Shown here: one piece after another, positions 15,345 to 23,942 of the stretch
Layout of the letters: each line of letters opens with the position of its first letter
How positions within the stretch are numbered: the first letter of the stretch is position 1
NCBI GenBank assembly: GCA_026709745.1
Contig: JAPOSJ010000227.1
Span: forward strand, 1-26,817
Reading direction: 5' to 3'
From: Candidatus Dadabacteria bacterium
GTDB taxonomy: Bacteria > Desulfobacterota_D > UBA1144 > Nemesobacterales > Nemesobacteraceae
Length of the DNA stretch: 26,817 nucleotides
Made by a program: the position numbers and the translations under genes
Notes under the pieces: model-generated
Databases searched by the model: none
The model's input: only the letters and a program-made list of their open reading frames with translations
Told to the model about the DNA's origin: nothing

Positions 15345-15913
15345 GTGAAGAGCTATCTGTTGAGGAACTTTGTATTGATGCCGAAGACAGGATGAACAAG
15401 ACTGTGAACGTTCTCGAGCAGGAACTCTCCAAGATAAGGACCGGCAGAGCGTCTGCAGCCCTTGTCGATACGATGAGAGTTTCCTACTTTGGCACCCAGA
15501 CGCCGATTAACCAACTTGCGAATGTGTCTGTGCCCGACAGTTCGACGATACTCATACAGGCTTGGGACCCAAGCGCAACAGAAGGGATCCAGAAAGCAAT
15601 TGTACAGTCTGAACTTGGCATAATGCCTTCAGTTGAAGGAACCGTGATCAGGCTGGTTATACCTCCCCTGACAGAGCAGAGAAGAAAAGAACTTGTAAGA
15701 CACGCGGGTAAAATCGCCGAAGAATACAAGGTATCTATAAGGCAGATAAGAAAAGAGGCGAACAACCTCATAAAGAAGGCCGGAAAGGCAGAGAATCTTC
15801 CTGAAGATGAAACGAAGAAAGCTCTCTCTGAAATACAGCAGCTGACAGACGAGGGTATAAACAGATTAACCACCCTGTTCGAGAAAAAAGAGAAAGAAAT
15901 ACTGGAAATCTGA
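15341..15913 (+). CDS. frr: Ribosome recycling factor
   Basis: RRF splits post-termination ribosomes together with EF-G. The 190-residue protein is slightly longer than E. coli RRF (185). Family signatures are LSKIRTGRASAALVD, VPDSSTILIQAWDPS, IPPLTEQRRKELV and VSIRQIRKEANNLIKK. It overlaps pyrH by four bases and is the last gene of the operon. It is convergent with serS, leaving only 12 bases between the two, with no visible hairpin terminator. Confidence 0.97.
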   Translation: MSEELSVEELCIDAEDRMNKTVNVLEQELSKIRTGRASAALVDTMRVSYFGTQTPINQLANVSVPDSSTILIQAWDPSATEGIQKAIVQSELGIMPSVEGTVIRLVIPPLTEQRRKELVRHAGKIAEEYKVSIRQIRKEANNLIKKAGKAENLPEDETKKALSEIQQLTDEGINRLTTLFEKKEKEILEI

Positions 15914-15925
15914 GAACCGTGTGTG

Positions 15926-17206
15926 TTACCTGCCTATAACACTGATCCCGTCCATGTAGGGAACAAGCACCTCGGGAACTTCCACTGTCCCTTGTTCAGT
16001 CTGAAAATTCTCAAGAATCGCCAAGACAGCCCTGCCCACAGCCACTCCAGAACCATTGAGCGTGTGAAGATATGCAGGTTTGGACCCCTTTGATTCTCTG
16101 TATCTTATATTGGCTCGCCTTGCCTGGAATGCTTCAAAATTACTGCAGGATGATATCTCCCTGTACCTGCATTCGCTCGGCACCCAGACTTCAAGATCAT
16201 AAGTCTTGGCGGAGGAGAATCCCATGTCTCCAGTGCAGAGAACAACAACCCTGTAGGGAATGCACAGAAGTTCGAGAATTCTCGCAGCATCGGCAGTCAG
16301 CATCTCAAGCTCATTGTACGAATTTTCCGGGTTGGCAAAGCGTACAAGCTCAACCTTATTAAACTGATGCTGCCTTATTATTCCGTGTACATCCTTTCCG
16401 TAGGACCCAGCCTCTTTTCTGAAGCATGGGGTATATGCGACGTACTTAATCGGGAGCATTTCAGCGGAAATTATCTCGTCGCGATGAATATTGGTAACGG
16501 GAACTTCGGCAGTAGGAACCATGTAATAATCCGTATCGCTCAGTTTGAAAAGGTCTTCCTCGAACTTGGGAAGATTCCCGGTTCCAGTAAGACTCTCCTT
16601 GTTAGCTACGAAGGGAGTGAGAACCTCTGTGTACCCATGCTCCCTGGTATGAACATCCAGCATGAAATTTATAAGAGCTCTCTCAAGACGCGCTCCTGCA
16701 TTTTTGTATAGCGCAAACCGTGCTCCCGCAATCTTAGTGGCCCTAGGAAGATCCAGTATGTCAAGCCCGGCTCCCAGCGACACATGATCCTTTATCTCGA
16801 AGCCAAACTCTCTTGGTTCTCCCCACTTTCTTATCTCAACGTTTGCGGTCTCGTCAGGGCCCTCCGGAACCGAGGAATTGGGCATGTTTGGGACGTTTAG
16901 GAGAAATTCTCTGAGAAGCGCATCCACCTCCGCTTTGGTCTCGTTAAGATTCTTTATCTCATCGGATAGATCTCTTAGCTCCGGTAGAAGCTTTGAAAGC
17001 TCTTCCTGGTCTCCAGACCTCTTTAGCATTCCTACCCTTCTTGAACCTTCGTTTCTTCGATGTTCAAGAGTCTCGACTTTTTTTATCACCTCTTTTCTCC
17101 GGGAATTCAGTACCGTAAACTCCGAGAGATCAGTTTCAAAACCGCGGGCGGAAAGCTTTTTCCCCACAAAATCAATATTCTGCTCAATTAACTTGGTGTC
17201 CAGCAT
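15926..17206 (-). CDS. serS: Seryl-tRNA synthetase
   Basis: SerS charges tRNA-Ser, including the UGA isoacceptor encoded at 5468-5550. The 426-residue class II synthetase begins with the long antiparallel coiled-coil arm (roughly residues 30-100) that reads the tRNA-Ser variable arm. It then shows the motif 2 region FRKEAGSYGKDVHGIIRQHQF and motif 3 NGSGVAVGRAVLAILEN. Length is standard. A GAGGAG sequence lies about 12 bases before the ATG, a rather long spacing. It is convergent with frr and divergent from the UPF0173 gene. Confidence 0.97.
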   Translation of the reverse strand: MLDTKLIEQNIDFVGKKLSARGFETDLSEFTVLNSRRKEVIKKVETLEHRRNEGSRRVGMLKRSGDQEELSKLLPELRDLSDEIKNLNETKAEVDALLREFLLNVPNMPNSSVPEGPDETANVEIRKWGEPREFGFEIKDHVSLGAGLDILDLPRATKIAGARFALYKNAGARLERALINFMLDVHTREHGYTEVLTPFVANKESLTGTGNLPKFEEDLFKLSDTDYYMVPTAEVPVTNIHRDEIISAEMLPIKYVAYTPCFRKEAGSYGKDVHGIIRQHQFNKVELVRFANPENSYNELEMLTADAARILELLCIPYRVVVLCTGDMGFSSAKTYDLEVWVPSECRYREISSCSNFEAFQARRANIRYRESKGSKPAYLHTLNGSGVAVGRAVLAILENFQTEQGTVEVPEVLVPYMDGISVIGR

Positions 17207-17322
17207 TTAAAATGGGCACTCCTCAAGAACCTGAAAAAGCAAAAGTCAAGTTTCTAAATGTACACTCACATCCGATATTTTCAAACAGACCGAGTTGCGC
17301 TTGCTAAACTAAGCAACAGGTT

Positions 17323-17351
17323 TTGCACAAAAAACTCTTTTCGGGTTTAAT
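17323..17351 (+). promoter_or_regulatory. Candidate promoter of the UPF0173 hydrolase gene
   Basis: TTGCAC (17323-17328) and TTTAAT (17346-17351) are 17 bases apart; the -10 box is one mismatch from consensus and the -35 box weaker. Transcription would start near 17358, about 40 bases before the ATG at 17398. Confidence 0.4.
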
Positions 17352-17397
17352 AACACAATCTACCAAACTCAAATGAATATCTTGAAGGAAGCAGGAA

Positions 17398-18117
17398 ATG
17401 AAGATACTGAATAATGGAATAGAGATAACTTACTTGGGGCATTCAACTTTTGCCGTAAAATCGCCTGGGAGCAAAACGGTTATGATTGACCCGTGGATTG
17501 AAGGAAATCCGTCGTGTCCGGAACATCTCCGCGAAGTTGAGCATGTAGATATTATAGCAGTCACACACGGACACTTTGACCATACAAGCGATGTGATTCC
17601 TCTCTGCAACAAATACAGTCCCAAAGTGGTAGCAAACTGGGAAATATGCGACTGGCTGGGTTCAAAAGGGGTTAAAAACTGCATGCCGTGCAATAAGGGA
17701 GGTAATGTAGTCATAGATGGAATAAGGTTCACGATGACTCACGCCCAGCATAGCAGCAGCATGAAGGAGGAAGACGGAACGGTTGTCTACGGAGGAGAAA
17801 CAGGAGGCTACATCATAAAATTTGAAAATAATTACACGATATATCATGCCGGAGATACCAATATTTTCGGTGACATGAAACTGATATCGGAAATATACAA
17901 ACCCCAACTGGCAATGCTTCCCATAGGAGACCTTTTCACAATGTCTCCTCTTGAGGCATCATACGCATGCAGGCTGCTTAACCCGAAATGGGTCATCCCG
18001 ATGCACTACGGCACCTTTCCGCTTCTTGTGGGAACTCCTGATGAGTTGAAGGCTCTGACCAAAGACATGGATTCGCTGACAGTGATCGCCATGGAATCAG
18101 GACAGAAAGTGACCTAA
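17398..18117 (+). CDS. UPF0173 metal-dependent hydrolase (metallo-beta-lactamase fold)
   Basis: This 239-residue enzyme has the metallo-beta-lactamase fold of the UPF0173/YtkL group. The metal ligands are visible as THGHFDH at 56-62 (HxHxDH), preceded by TYLGHSTF, and a late His in IPMHYGTFPLL; YHAGDTN supplies the bridging Asp. The substrate is unknown for the family. A purine-rich ribosome-binding site (GGAAGCAGGAA) abuts the ATG. It is followed 67 bases later by bamD on the same strand. Confidence 0.9.
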   Translation: MKILNNGIEITYLGHSTFAVKSPGSKTVMIDPWIEGNPSCPEHLREVEHVDIIAVTHGHFDHTSDVIPLCNKYSPKVVANWEICDWLGSKGVKNCMPCNKGGNVVIDGIRFTMTHAQHSSSMKEEDGTVVYGGETGGYIIKFENNYTIYHAGDTNIFGDMKLISEIYKPQLAMLPIGDLFTMSPLEASYACRLLNPKWVIPMHYGTFPLLVGTPDELKALTKDMDSLTVIAMESGQKVT

Positions 18118-18184
18118 CCTAGCAGGGTTCTTATGTAAGAACAAAGGAAATGCTCGTACAAATACTGTATCGAAGAACAGAAAC

Positions 18185-18868
18185 ATGAAAAACCCGGTAG
18201 GCATACTGCTAACTATTATATTATTTATTGCTGTTTCCTGCGGTGGGAAGCAGGCAATTTACGAAGGAACCGCAGAGCAACTAAACAGTGAGGTGATTGA
18301 AGAACTTAACAAGGAAAGGGGGTTTACTATATTCGGCGGAACAAATTATGACAAGGTATTCGACATTCTAAAGGAAATACAGATTCGGTATCCCTACACC
18401 AAGTACGCAGCATTGGCGGAGCTGAGAAGTGGTGATGTATATTTTAAAAAAAAGGAATACACTACAGCCGCCGAGGAGTACGAAAACTTCATAACGAACC
18501 ATCCGGGTCACGAGGAGCTTGATTACGCAATGTATCGCCTTGGACTTTCCTACTATAAAATGAAAGCTGGAAAGGATAGAAATCACTCAAAACCTCTTAA
18601 TGCAATAAGGTGGTTTACTCTCCTGAGGGAGACCTATCCAGACTCCGAGTATGTTGAGCAGACGCAGGATAAAATCGAGAAATCCAGAAGTATGCTCGCT
18701 GAAAGAGAAATCTACATAGGGAAATTCTACCAGAAGAAAAAAAACTATGAGGCCGCGCTGCAAAGGTATAGAAACGTTTTGGAAAACTATTCCGACACCG
18801 AATACTCAGAAAAAGCTAGGAAACTTCTTCAAGAGACTCAAGAAAAATTATCTGGGCAGTCATCCTAA
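18185..18868 (+). CDS. bamD: Outer membrane assembly lipoprotein BamD-like (TPR)
   Basis: BamD is the essential TPR lipoprotein of the machine that inserts beta-barrel proteins into the outer membrane. The 227-residue precursor has a lipoprotein signal with Cys19 in AVSC, then about five tetratricopeptide-like helical pairs (IQIRYPYTKYAALAELRSGD, YFKKKEYTTAAEEYENFI, DYAMYRLGLSYYKM, KKKNYEAALQRYRNVLENY). The spacing and the YPDSEY-type turns match BamD/YfiO; another TPR lipoprotein such as a CpoB relative is less likely. It is slightly shorter than E. coli BamD (245). Confidence 0.85.
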   Translation: MKNPVGILLTIILFIAVSCGGKQAIYEGTAEQLNSEVIEELNKERGFTIFGGTNYDKVFDILKEIQIRYPYTKYAALAELRSGDVYFKKKEYTTAAEEYENFITNHPGHEELDYAMYRLGLSYYKMKAGKDRNHSKPLNAIRWFTLLRETYPDSEYVEQTQDKIEKSRSMLAEREIYIGKFYQKKKNYEAALQRYRNVLENYSDTEYSEKARKLLQETQEKLSGQSS

Positions 18869-18952
18869 GCACCGGATCAACATTACCCTCGCTCAGGGAA
18901 AAACACTCAGCAGTCCCTGATAAATCGACGCGGGTCCAATTAAACAAAAAAC

Positions 18953-19411
18953 ATGTTAACGACAAAGCTGCTTTTATATCTGCTCGCTGTTATGGTTCTT
19001 ATTTCTTGTGAATCTTCCAATGAAGAAATGATAAATCTGGTTCTGGATAAGAGAATCAAAGCATTTGAATTAAAAGATCCAGAAATATATTCCGAGTGCA
19101 TACATGAGCAATACCGGACGGTTTCGGGGAAAGAGATAATTGACAAGAAGAAGCTTGTGAGCAAATTCAGCGATCACTTATCCATAATTGAAATGGTATC
19201 ATTCAGAGAGTCGGACAGATACATATATATCAACGGAAATGATGCAAGGGCAATGATGCTCTCTTCAATTGAGGTAAAGATAAACAATCATTCAGTAAAG
19301 TATAAAGCCAAGGAGGTTGTAAATTTATCAAAATCTCTGGGGCAGTGGAAAATAACCAAGGAGTCCATGCTTGACCTACTCAGTGGAACGATGACTCTTA
19401 TTAAAAACTAG
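18953..19411 (+). CDS. Small lipoprotein, possibly NTF2/SnoaL-like
   Basis: The 152-residue precursor has a hydrophobic signal with Cys19 in a LISC lipobox, so it is predicted to be anchored to a membrane by lipid. The rest reads like a single alpha+beta domain of the NTF2/SnoaL kind: an initial helix with RIKAFELKDPEIY, a middle with GNDARAMMLSSIEV, and a final WKITKESM strand. That fold guess is from pattern alone. It lies 84 bases downstream of bamD and overlaps the convergent dksA gene by four bases at its end. No function is assigned. Confidence 0.7.
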   Translation: MLTTKLLLYLLAVMVLISCESSNEEMINLVLDKRIKAFELKDPEIYSECIHEQYRTVSGKEIIDKKKLVSKFSDHLSIIEMVSFRESDRYIYINGNDARAMMLSSIEVKINNHSVKYKAKEVVNLSKSLGQWKITKESMLDLLSGTMTLIKN

Positions 19412-19767
19412 CCGAATTTCTTTTCAATATCCTCTTGCTCTTCCTTACACTCTATGCACAGAGTAGTCTCCGGCCTTGCGATAAGCCTCTGTTCAGAAAT
19501 TTCCTCTTCGCACACCTCACATATTCCGTAAGAACCGTTTTCCAGTCTCGCAAGCGCATCACGTATTTTCCGAAGCAGCTTTCTTTCCCTGTCTCTTTCC
19601 CGTAACTCAAGCACTCTGTTTGACTCGGATAGCGCCCTGTCAAGAGGGTCTGGGAAAGAATTGGTCCCCTTGCTCATCCTGTCAACAGTATCATAGGCAA
19701 TACCCAGTATATCGGACATTTTCCTAATCAGGATGCTTCTTACAGTCTCCCTAGTCTCTGCGTTCAT
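19408..19767 (-). CDS. dksA: DksA-type RNA polymerase-binding transcription factor (four-cysteine form)
   Basis: DksA enters the RNA polymerase secondary channel and, with ppGpp, adjusts rRNA and amino-acid promoters. This 119-residue protein keeps the coiled-coil tip Asp pair (DPLD, Asp40 and Asp43) followed by RALSESNRVLELRERDRERK, very close to E. coli DksA. It also keeps a complete C4 zinc finger: Cys83, Cys86, Cys104, Cys107. It is shorter than E. coli DksA (151) at the N-terminus. No Shine-Dalgarno sequence precedes the ATG, and a perfect TATAAT ends eight bases before it, suggesting a leaderless mRNA. An internal ATG at residue 17 has AGGA nearby but would remove part of the first helix. 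Confidence 0.92.
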   Translation of the reverse strand: MNAETRETVRSILIRKMSDILGIAYDTVDRMSKGTNSFPDPLDRALSESNRVLELRERDRERKLLRKIRDALARLENGSYGICEVCEEEISEQRLIARPETTLCIECKEEQEDIEKKFG

Positions 19768-19775
19768 GAAAAAAT

Positions 19776-19803
19776 ATTATATATATCTTGCACCTTTTGT
19801 AAA
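19776..19803 (-). promoter_or_regulatory. Promoter of dksA, predicted leaderless transcript
   Basis: On the minus strand TTTACA (19798-19803) and a perfect TATAAT (19776-19781) are 16 bases apart. Only eight bases separate the -10 box from the ATG at 19767, so transcription would begin at or next to the start codon. The -35 box overlaps that of the divergent prmA promoter. Confidence 0.55.
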
Positions 19804-19827
19804 TTTAAGCAATAAGGTAATTATAAT
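19797..19827 (+). promoter_or_regulatory. Promoter of prmA, predicted leaderless transcript
   Basis: A perfect TATAAT (19822-19827) lies eight bases before the ATG at 19836, with no Shine-Dalgarno sequence between. The best -35 is TTGTAA (19797-19802) at a long 19-base spacing, so the -10 box carries most of the evidence. It overlaps the divergent dksA promoter. Confidence 0.45.
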
Positions 19828-19835
19828 TATCTACC

Positions 19836-20711
19836 ATGGAAAAAATGAAAAGGCTCACAATAGATCTTCCCCAAAAAATGGTGGCATTTGTCTCGGATCT
19901 GCTGCTGGGCCTTCGTGCAGGAGCAGTAACCGAGGAACTAGAGAATTCCACGGGAACCTTAATTCATGCGTATTTTGAGAAAGAAACAGACATCAGAGAC
20001 ATAATAACAACTATAAAACAGTTCTGCATCCTGCTTGACGAAAACCCGGAGGCTCTTCGGTTCACTTCCCAATACATCACCAAGGCGGACTGGGAAGGGT
20101 GGAAATCCTACCTGAAACCTGTACAAGCAAGTCGACGGATAGTTATCAGACCTCCCTGGGAAATACAGTGCCAAGCCGTGGAAGGAACAAAGACAGTTGA
20201 AATAAATCCTGGAAACGCCTTTGGCACCGGACATCACGAAACAACAAAAATATGTGTAGGTTATTTGGATCAAATTATTGAGAAATTTCCAGGATGCTCC
20301 GTTCTTGATGTCGGGTGCGGAAGCGGTATCCTTGCCATATGTTCAATCAAATTGGGAGCGGAAATTTCACTCTGCGTGGATATTGATTTCAAGGCAGCAA
20401 GAGAAGCTATCTCGAATTCCGTAAGAAACGCAGTTTCTGACAAGATAAAAGTCTGTTGTGGTTCGGCCGACTGTACACAGAAGAAATTCGATGTAGTTGT
20501 TTCTAATACATCTAAGGATATTCTTATATCGGTGAAAAACATCTTAAGGCAAAGGACTCTTCCTCACGGTAATCTTATTCTGTCGGGCATACAGGTGGAC
20601 GAGAAACACAAAGTGGCAGAGGCATACAGAAACTCGGGTTATGATATTGTCAGCGAGACGATCGATGGGCAATGGGCTGGGCTGCTTTTTAAATTAGGTG
20701 AAAGTAAGTGA
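19836..20711 (+). CDS. prmA: Ribosomal protein L11 methyltransferase
   Basis: PrmA trimethylates amino groups of ribosomal protein L11 using S-adenosylmethionine. The 291-residue protein has an N-terminal substrate-recognition domain, then the family signature NPGNAFGTGHHETT at 124-137 and the AdoMet motif I LDVGCGSG at 157-164 with CVDID in the next strand. The post-catalytic motif reads VVSNTSKDIL where PrmA usually has an Asn-Ile-Leu core, a mild deviation. An ATG three codons downstream is an alternative start. It ends in a GTGA overlap with mtnA, so the two are cotranscribed. Confidence 0.92.
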   Translation: MEKMKRLTIDLPQKMVAFVSDLLLGLRAGAVTEELENSTGTLIHAYFEKETDIRDIITTIKQFCILLDENPEALRFTSQYITKADWEGWKSYLKPVQASRRIVIRPPWEIQCQAVEGTKTVEINPGNAFGTGHHETTKICVGYLDQIIEKFPGCSVLDVGCGSGILAICSIKLGAEISLCVDIDFKAAREAISNSVRNAVSDKIKVCCGSADCTQKKFDVVVSNTSKDILISVKNILRQRTLPHGNLILSGIQVDEKHKVAEAYRNSGYDIVSETIDGQWAGLLFKLGESK

Positions 20712-21769
20712 CCTGCACAATGGAGCCTTTCAGGACTATAGAGTGGAAAAACAAACGGGTTTTAATAATTGATCAGAGAAAACTTCCTGTCGAGGAAATC
20801 TATATTGAGTGCGCCACATTTGAACAGGTGGCTGAATGCATAAGGAACCTGGTTATTAGGGGAGCTCCTGCGATAGGAATAGCGGCTGCCATGGGAATGG
20901 CTCTCGGTGCTCTGGAAATCGGTAATAATTGTTCATACGAAAAACTCAAAGAACACATGAAAAAGGTATCGCAGCATATTGCCCTGACGCGGCCTACGGC
21001 TGTAAACCTGTTTTGGGCTATCGGTAGAATGAATGATCTGATTTCCGAGTGCAGGGAGAAAAGGGTGGAAGAAATAAAAAATCTTCTGGTGACCGAGGCT
21101 ATAAATATACAGGAAGAAGACCTGAGAACATGCATGCAGATCGGGGAAAACGGATCCGAACTCATAGAAGACAGCTCCGTCATCCTCACGCACTGCAACG
21201 CCGGAGGACTTGCCACAGCAGGCTATGGAACGGCCTTGGGAGTAATAAGATCGGCTTTTCGCAAAGGCAAGAATATAAGCGTAATATCGTCAGAGACAAG
21301 GCCCATACTGCAGGGAGCAAGACTTACGACCTGGGAGCTTGAGCGCGAAGGTATCCCGGTACGTCTGATAACTGACAGCATGGCCGGATATGTGATGAGC
21401 AGGGGGATTGTGAATTCGGTTGTGGTCGGGGCTGATAGGGTGGCTTCAAATGGAGATACGGCAAACAAGATAGGAACCTATCCCCTGTCCATTCTGGCAA
21501 AGCATCACGGTATCCCATTTTACGTAGCGGCTCCCACGTCAACCATAGACGGAGAATGTTTAAGCGGAGAGGAAATTACAATTGAACAAAGGAATCCTGA
21601 AGAAGTCACACATATGAACGGAAAACGAATAAGCGCTGCGGTAGAGGTTCTGAATCCCGCATTCGACATTACTCCTGCAGAGAATATCGAATGCCTGATA
21701 ACCGAAGCCGGTCTATTCAGAAAACCCTATTCAGAATCTCTAGGCAAGTTTAAGAGAAAAGATCAGTAA
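20708..21769 (+). CDS. mtnA: S-methyl-5-thioribose-1-phosphate isomerase
   Basis: MtnA converts 5-methylthioribose-1-phosphate to methylthioribulose-1-phosphate in methionine salvage. The 353-residue protein shows RGAPAIGIAAAMG (51-63), the catalytic Cys163 in LTHCNAGGLAT, SSETRPILQGARLT and the catalytic Asp243 in GADRVASNGDTANKIGTY. The eIF2B-alpha-like relatives lack this Cys/Asp pair, so the isomerase call is firm. The GTG start overlaps the prmA stop and has AGGTG seven bases upstream; an ATG at 20720 is an alternative. It overlaps the convergent dksA-like gene by seven bases. No other salvage gene is in the window. Confidence 0.96.
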   Translation: MTCTMEPFRTIEWKNKRVLIIDQRKLPVEEIYIECATFEQVAECIRNLVIRGAPAIGIAAAMGMALGALEIGNNCSYEKLKEHMKKVSQHIALTRPTAVNLFWAIGRMNDLISECREKRVEEIKNLLVTEAINIQEEDLRTCMQIGENGSELIEDSSVILTHCNAGGLATAGYGTALGVIRSAFRKGKNISVISSETRPILQGARLTTWELEREGIPVRLITDSMAGYVMSRGIVNSVVVGADRVASNGDTANKIGTYPLSILAKHHGIPFYVAAPTSTIDGECLSGEEITIEQRNPEEVTHMNGKRISAAVEVLNPAFDITPAENIECLITEAGLFRKPYSESLGKFKRKDQ

Positions 21770-22221
21770 TCTCCCCTTTCAATTTCTTCCTGGGCCTCAA
21801 CGCTCAGTGTTGTGAAGGGCAGAGCAAACAGTCTCTCTTCCCCTATTTTCTCCCCAGTAACTTCGCAGAAGCCATACTCCCCGCTTTCAATTCTCTTCAG
21901 AGCATCATCTATCTGAAGCAGTTTGCTGCGTTCCCTGTTCGAAAGCGTTAGGGCGAGCTCTCTCTGCCTGTTTTCTGACGCATGGTCATAAAAATCCCCT
22001 ACGTTGAAACGCAGGTGGTCCGATTCTTCTTTCATTGATCTGGTTACGTCCTCAAGCAGGTCCTTTCTCATTTCTTTAAGCATGGTAGTCATCTGGTTGA
22101 GAAATTTTTTGGTGTATTTCTTGGGATTGGCTTTTCTGGACCTAGTCTTTGCGCCGGTTGCCGCAGAAGAGTTTTTTTTCGAAGGCTTTTTTCCTGGTTT
22201 TTCTTTCTTTACTCTGGGCAC
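21763..22221 (-). CDS. DksA/TraR-family protein with one remaining zinc-finger cysteine
   Basis: This second DksA-type regulator is 152 residues. It has a very basic N-terminus (about 35 residues, Lys/Arg/Ser-rich), a coiled coil with Asp76 and Asp79 (DFYDHASENRQRELALT), and a zinc-finger region in which only Cys119 remains. The other three ligand positions are Thr122, Ser140 and Ala143 (CEVTGEKI and LSVEAQEE). A similar replacement is common in DksA of alphaproteobacteria and resembles the zinc-independent DksA2 of Pseudomonas. The GTG start at 22221 has AGGAG upstream; a TTG at 22242 would add seven residues. It is convergent with mtnA. Confidence 0.88.
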   Translation of the reverse strand: MPRVKKEKPGKKPSKKNSSAATGAKTRSRKANPKKYTKKFLNQMTTMLKEMRKDLLEDVTRSMKEESDHLRFNVGDFYDHASENRQRELALTLSNRERSKLLQIDDALKRIESGEYGFCEVTGEKIGEERLFALPFTTLSVEAQEEIERGDY

Positions 22222-22326
22222 ACTGACTCCTGTGATAATCAAGATTTAGATTCAAGGGCAATTAAGATAAAATTATTATTTTTTTTGTCAATACCTCTAC
22301 CTTCCCCCACACACCATCTCCTTACC

Positions 22327-22356
22327 TTGTCATATTTCTTGCCTCGGTGATAATAT
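22327..22356 (+). promoter_or_regulatory. Candidate promoter of the LeuT-type symporter gene
   Basis: TTGTCA (22327-22332) and TAATAT (22351-22356) are 18 bases apart, five and four matches of six. The putative start codon is at 22386, about 20 bases after the expected transcription start. Confidence 0.35.
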
Positions 22357-22385
22357 ATATTCAGCAACTGACCCCTCCTCGCAAG

Positions 22386-23942
22386 ATGAGAAACGGCTCC
22401 ACCAGCAGAGACGCCTGGACAAGTAAGACAGGCCTTATCTGAGCCATGGCAGGTAACGCCATAGGTCTAGGCAACTTCCTCAGATTCCCGACACAGGCCG
22501 CAGAGAACGGTGGTGGCGCCTTCATGATTCCCTACTTTATAGCATTTATCCTAATAGGTATCCCCATAATGTGGATGGAATGGGGAATGGGAAGGTACGG
22601 TGGGTCTCGCGGGCATGGAACAACGCCCTCAATATTCAATCTTTTCTGGAAAAGTCCCGTTTCAAGAACCCTCGGCGTTATTGGGCTCTGGATACCCCTT
22701 GTAGTAACGATCTACTACATATACATTGAATCCTGGACACTAGGATATGCCTGCACTTTCTTTTCGGAAGCAATCCAACTCTTGATCCCGGGGCGGCTTC
22801 AAATGCCGCTGAGTACGTAAAACCCTACAGCAGTTTTCTTGCCGATTATATAGGTGCGGGAGACGGAGTTTTATTAACCCCCTCCAGCATGGCCATCATG
22901 GCCTTTGTAATCACAATCGCCGCAAACTTTTATATTATGCTAAGGGGAATATCGGGAGGAATAGAGGTCTTCGTTAAGTATGCACTCCCCATGCTGTTCA
23001 TTCTGGCAATAATACTCGCGATAAAAACCCTGACGCTCAAAAGCGATTACAGATCAGCTGTTGAAGGACTAAATTTTCTCTGGAATCCAGACTTTGAGGC
23101 ACTCAAAAACCCGAAAGTATGGATAGCGGCAGCCGGGCAGATTTTCTTCACGTTGAGCTTGGCTTTCGGAGCTATAGTTGCATACGCATCCTATATAAAA
23201 AGCGACGATGAGGTAACGCTAAGCGGTCTGACTTCCGCGACTATTAATGAAACGGTGGAGATAGTGCTCGGGGGCTCAATAGCCATACCGGCGGCCGCAA
23301 CGTTTTTTGGAGTCGCAGGCGTTGGTTGCCGTGGCGCAATCAGGTGCCTTCAGTCTAGGATTCGTAAGCCTCCCCGCAGTGTTCAGCAGCATGTCAGGAA
23401 ACCTTGGAGGCATTGAGGTTGGAAGGATGTTCGGATTTCTTTGGTTCTTCCTGCTATTTTTTGCCGGTATGACATCATCAGTTGCGATAGCATATCCCGT
23501 AGTAACTTTCTTTCAGGATGAGTTCAGTATCTCAAGACAAAAAGCAGTCGTATACACCATGCTGATAATAATCATAAGCGTACTGCCTGTGATACTGATA
23601 AGTCAGGTCCTTGACGAATGGGACTTCTGGGCCGGCACAATAATGCTCGTCGTATTCGGATTCATTGAGATAGTAATGTTCATGTGGGTATTCGGTTCCG
23701 AGAAAGCCTGGAATGAGATAAATTCGGGCGGATTTATAAAAGCACCGCGTGTTTTTTACTACATTTTGAAATACCTGACTCTGTTTTTTCTTCTTATTCT
23801 CATATCATGGTGGGGATACAGCAGTCTGCCTTCAGTACTCAGAGAGGACGGTTGGAACATATGGTTCGCCAGGCTTTACATTCTGGGGCTGTTTGTTCTT
23901 CTGTCAGCTATGGTTTATATTGCAGGGAGGAGGAAAAGATAA
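22386..23942 (+). pseudogene. LeuT-type sodium:amino-acid symporter (NSS family), broken by one nonsense and two frameshift lesions
   Basis: The translated pieces align by eye with Aquifex LeuT over almost the whole length: AMAGNAIGLGNFLRFP, QAAENGGGAFMIPY, SWTLGYA, WIAAAGQIFFTLSLAFGA, AFSLGFVSLPAVF and FGFLWFFLLFFAGMTSS. LeuT relatives bring amino acids in with sodium through 12 membrane helices. Three lesions interrupt it. A TGA at 22440-22442 replaces what should be Leu in helix 1 (TTA to TGA is one change). A one-base deletion lies around 22765-22785, after WTLGYACTFFSEA and before DPGAASNAAEY. One extra G lies at 23317/23318, just after FFGVA. The two indels cancel, so the total (1557 bases, 518 codons) is of normal length. 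Either recent decay or sequence errors explain this. Confidence 0.88.

Noticed and set aside
22440..22442. In-frame TGA in the symporter as possible recoding (Trp or selenocysteine)
   Set aside because: TGA ends hsdM, frr, bacterial core genes in this window, no SECIS-like hairpin was seen, and two further frameshifts show the gene is simply broken or misread.
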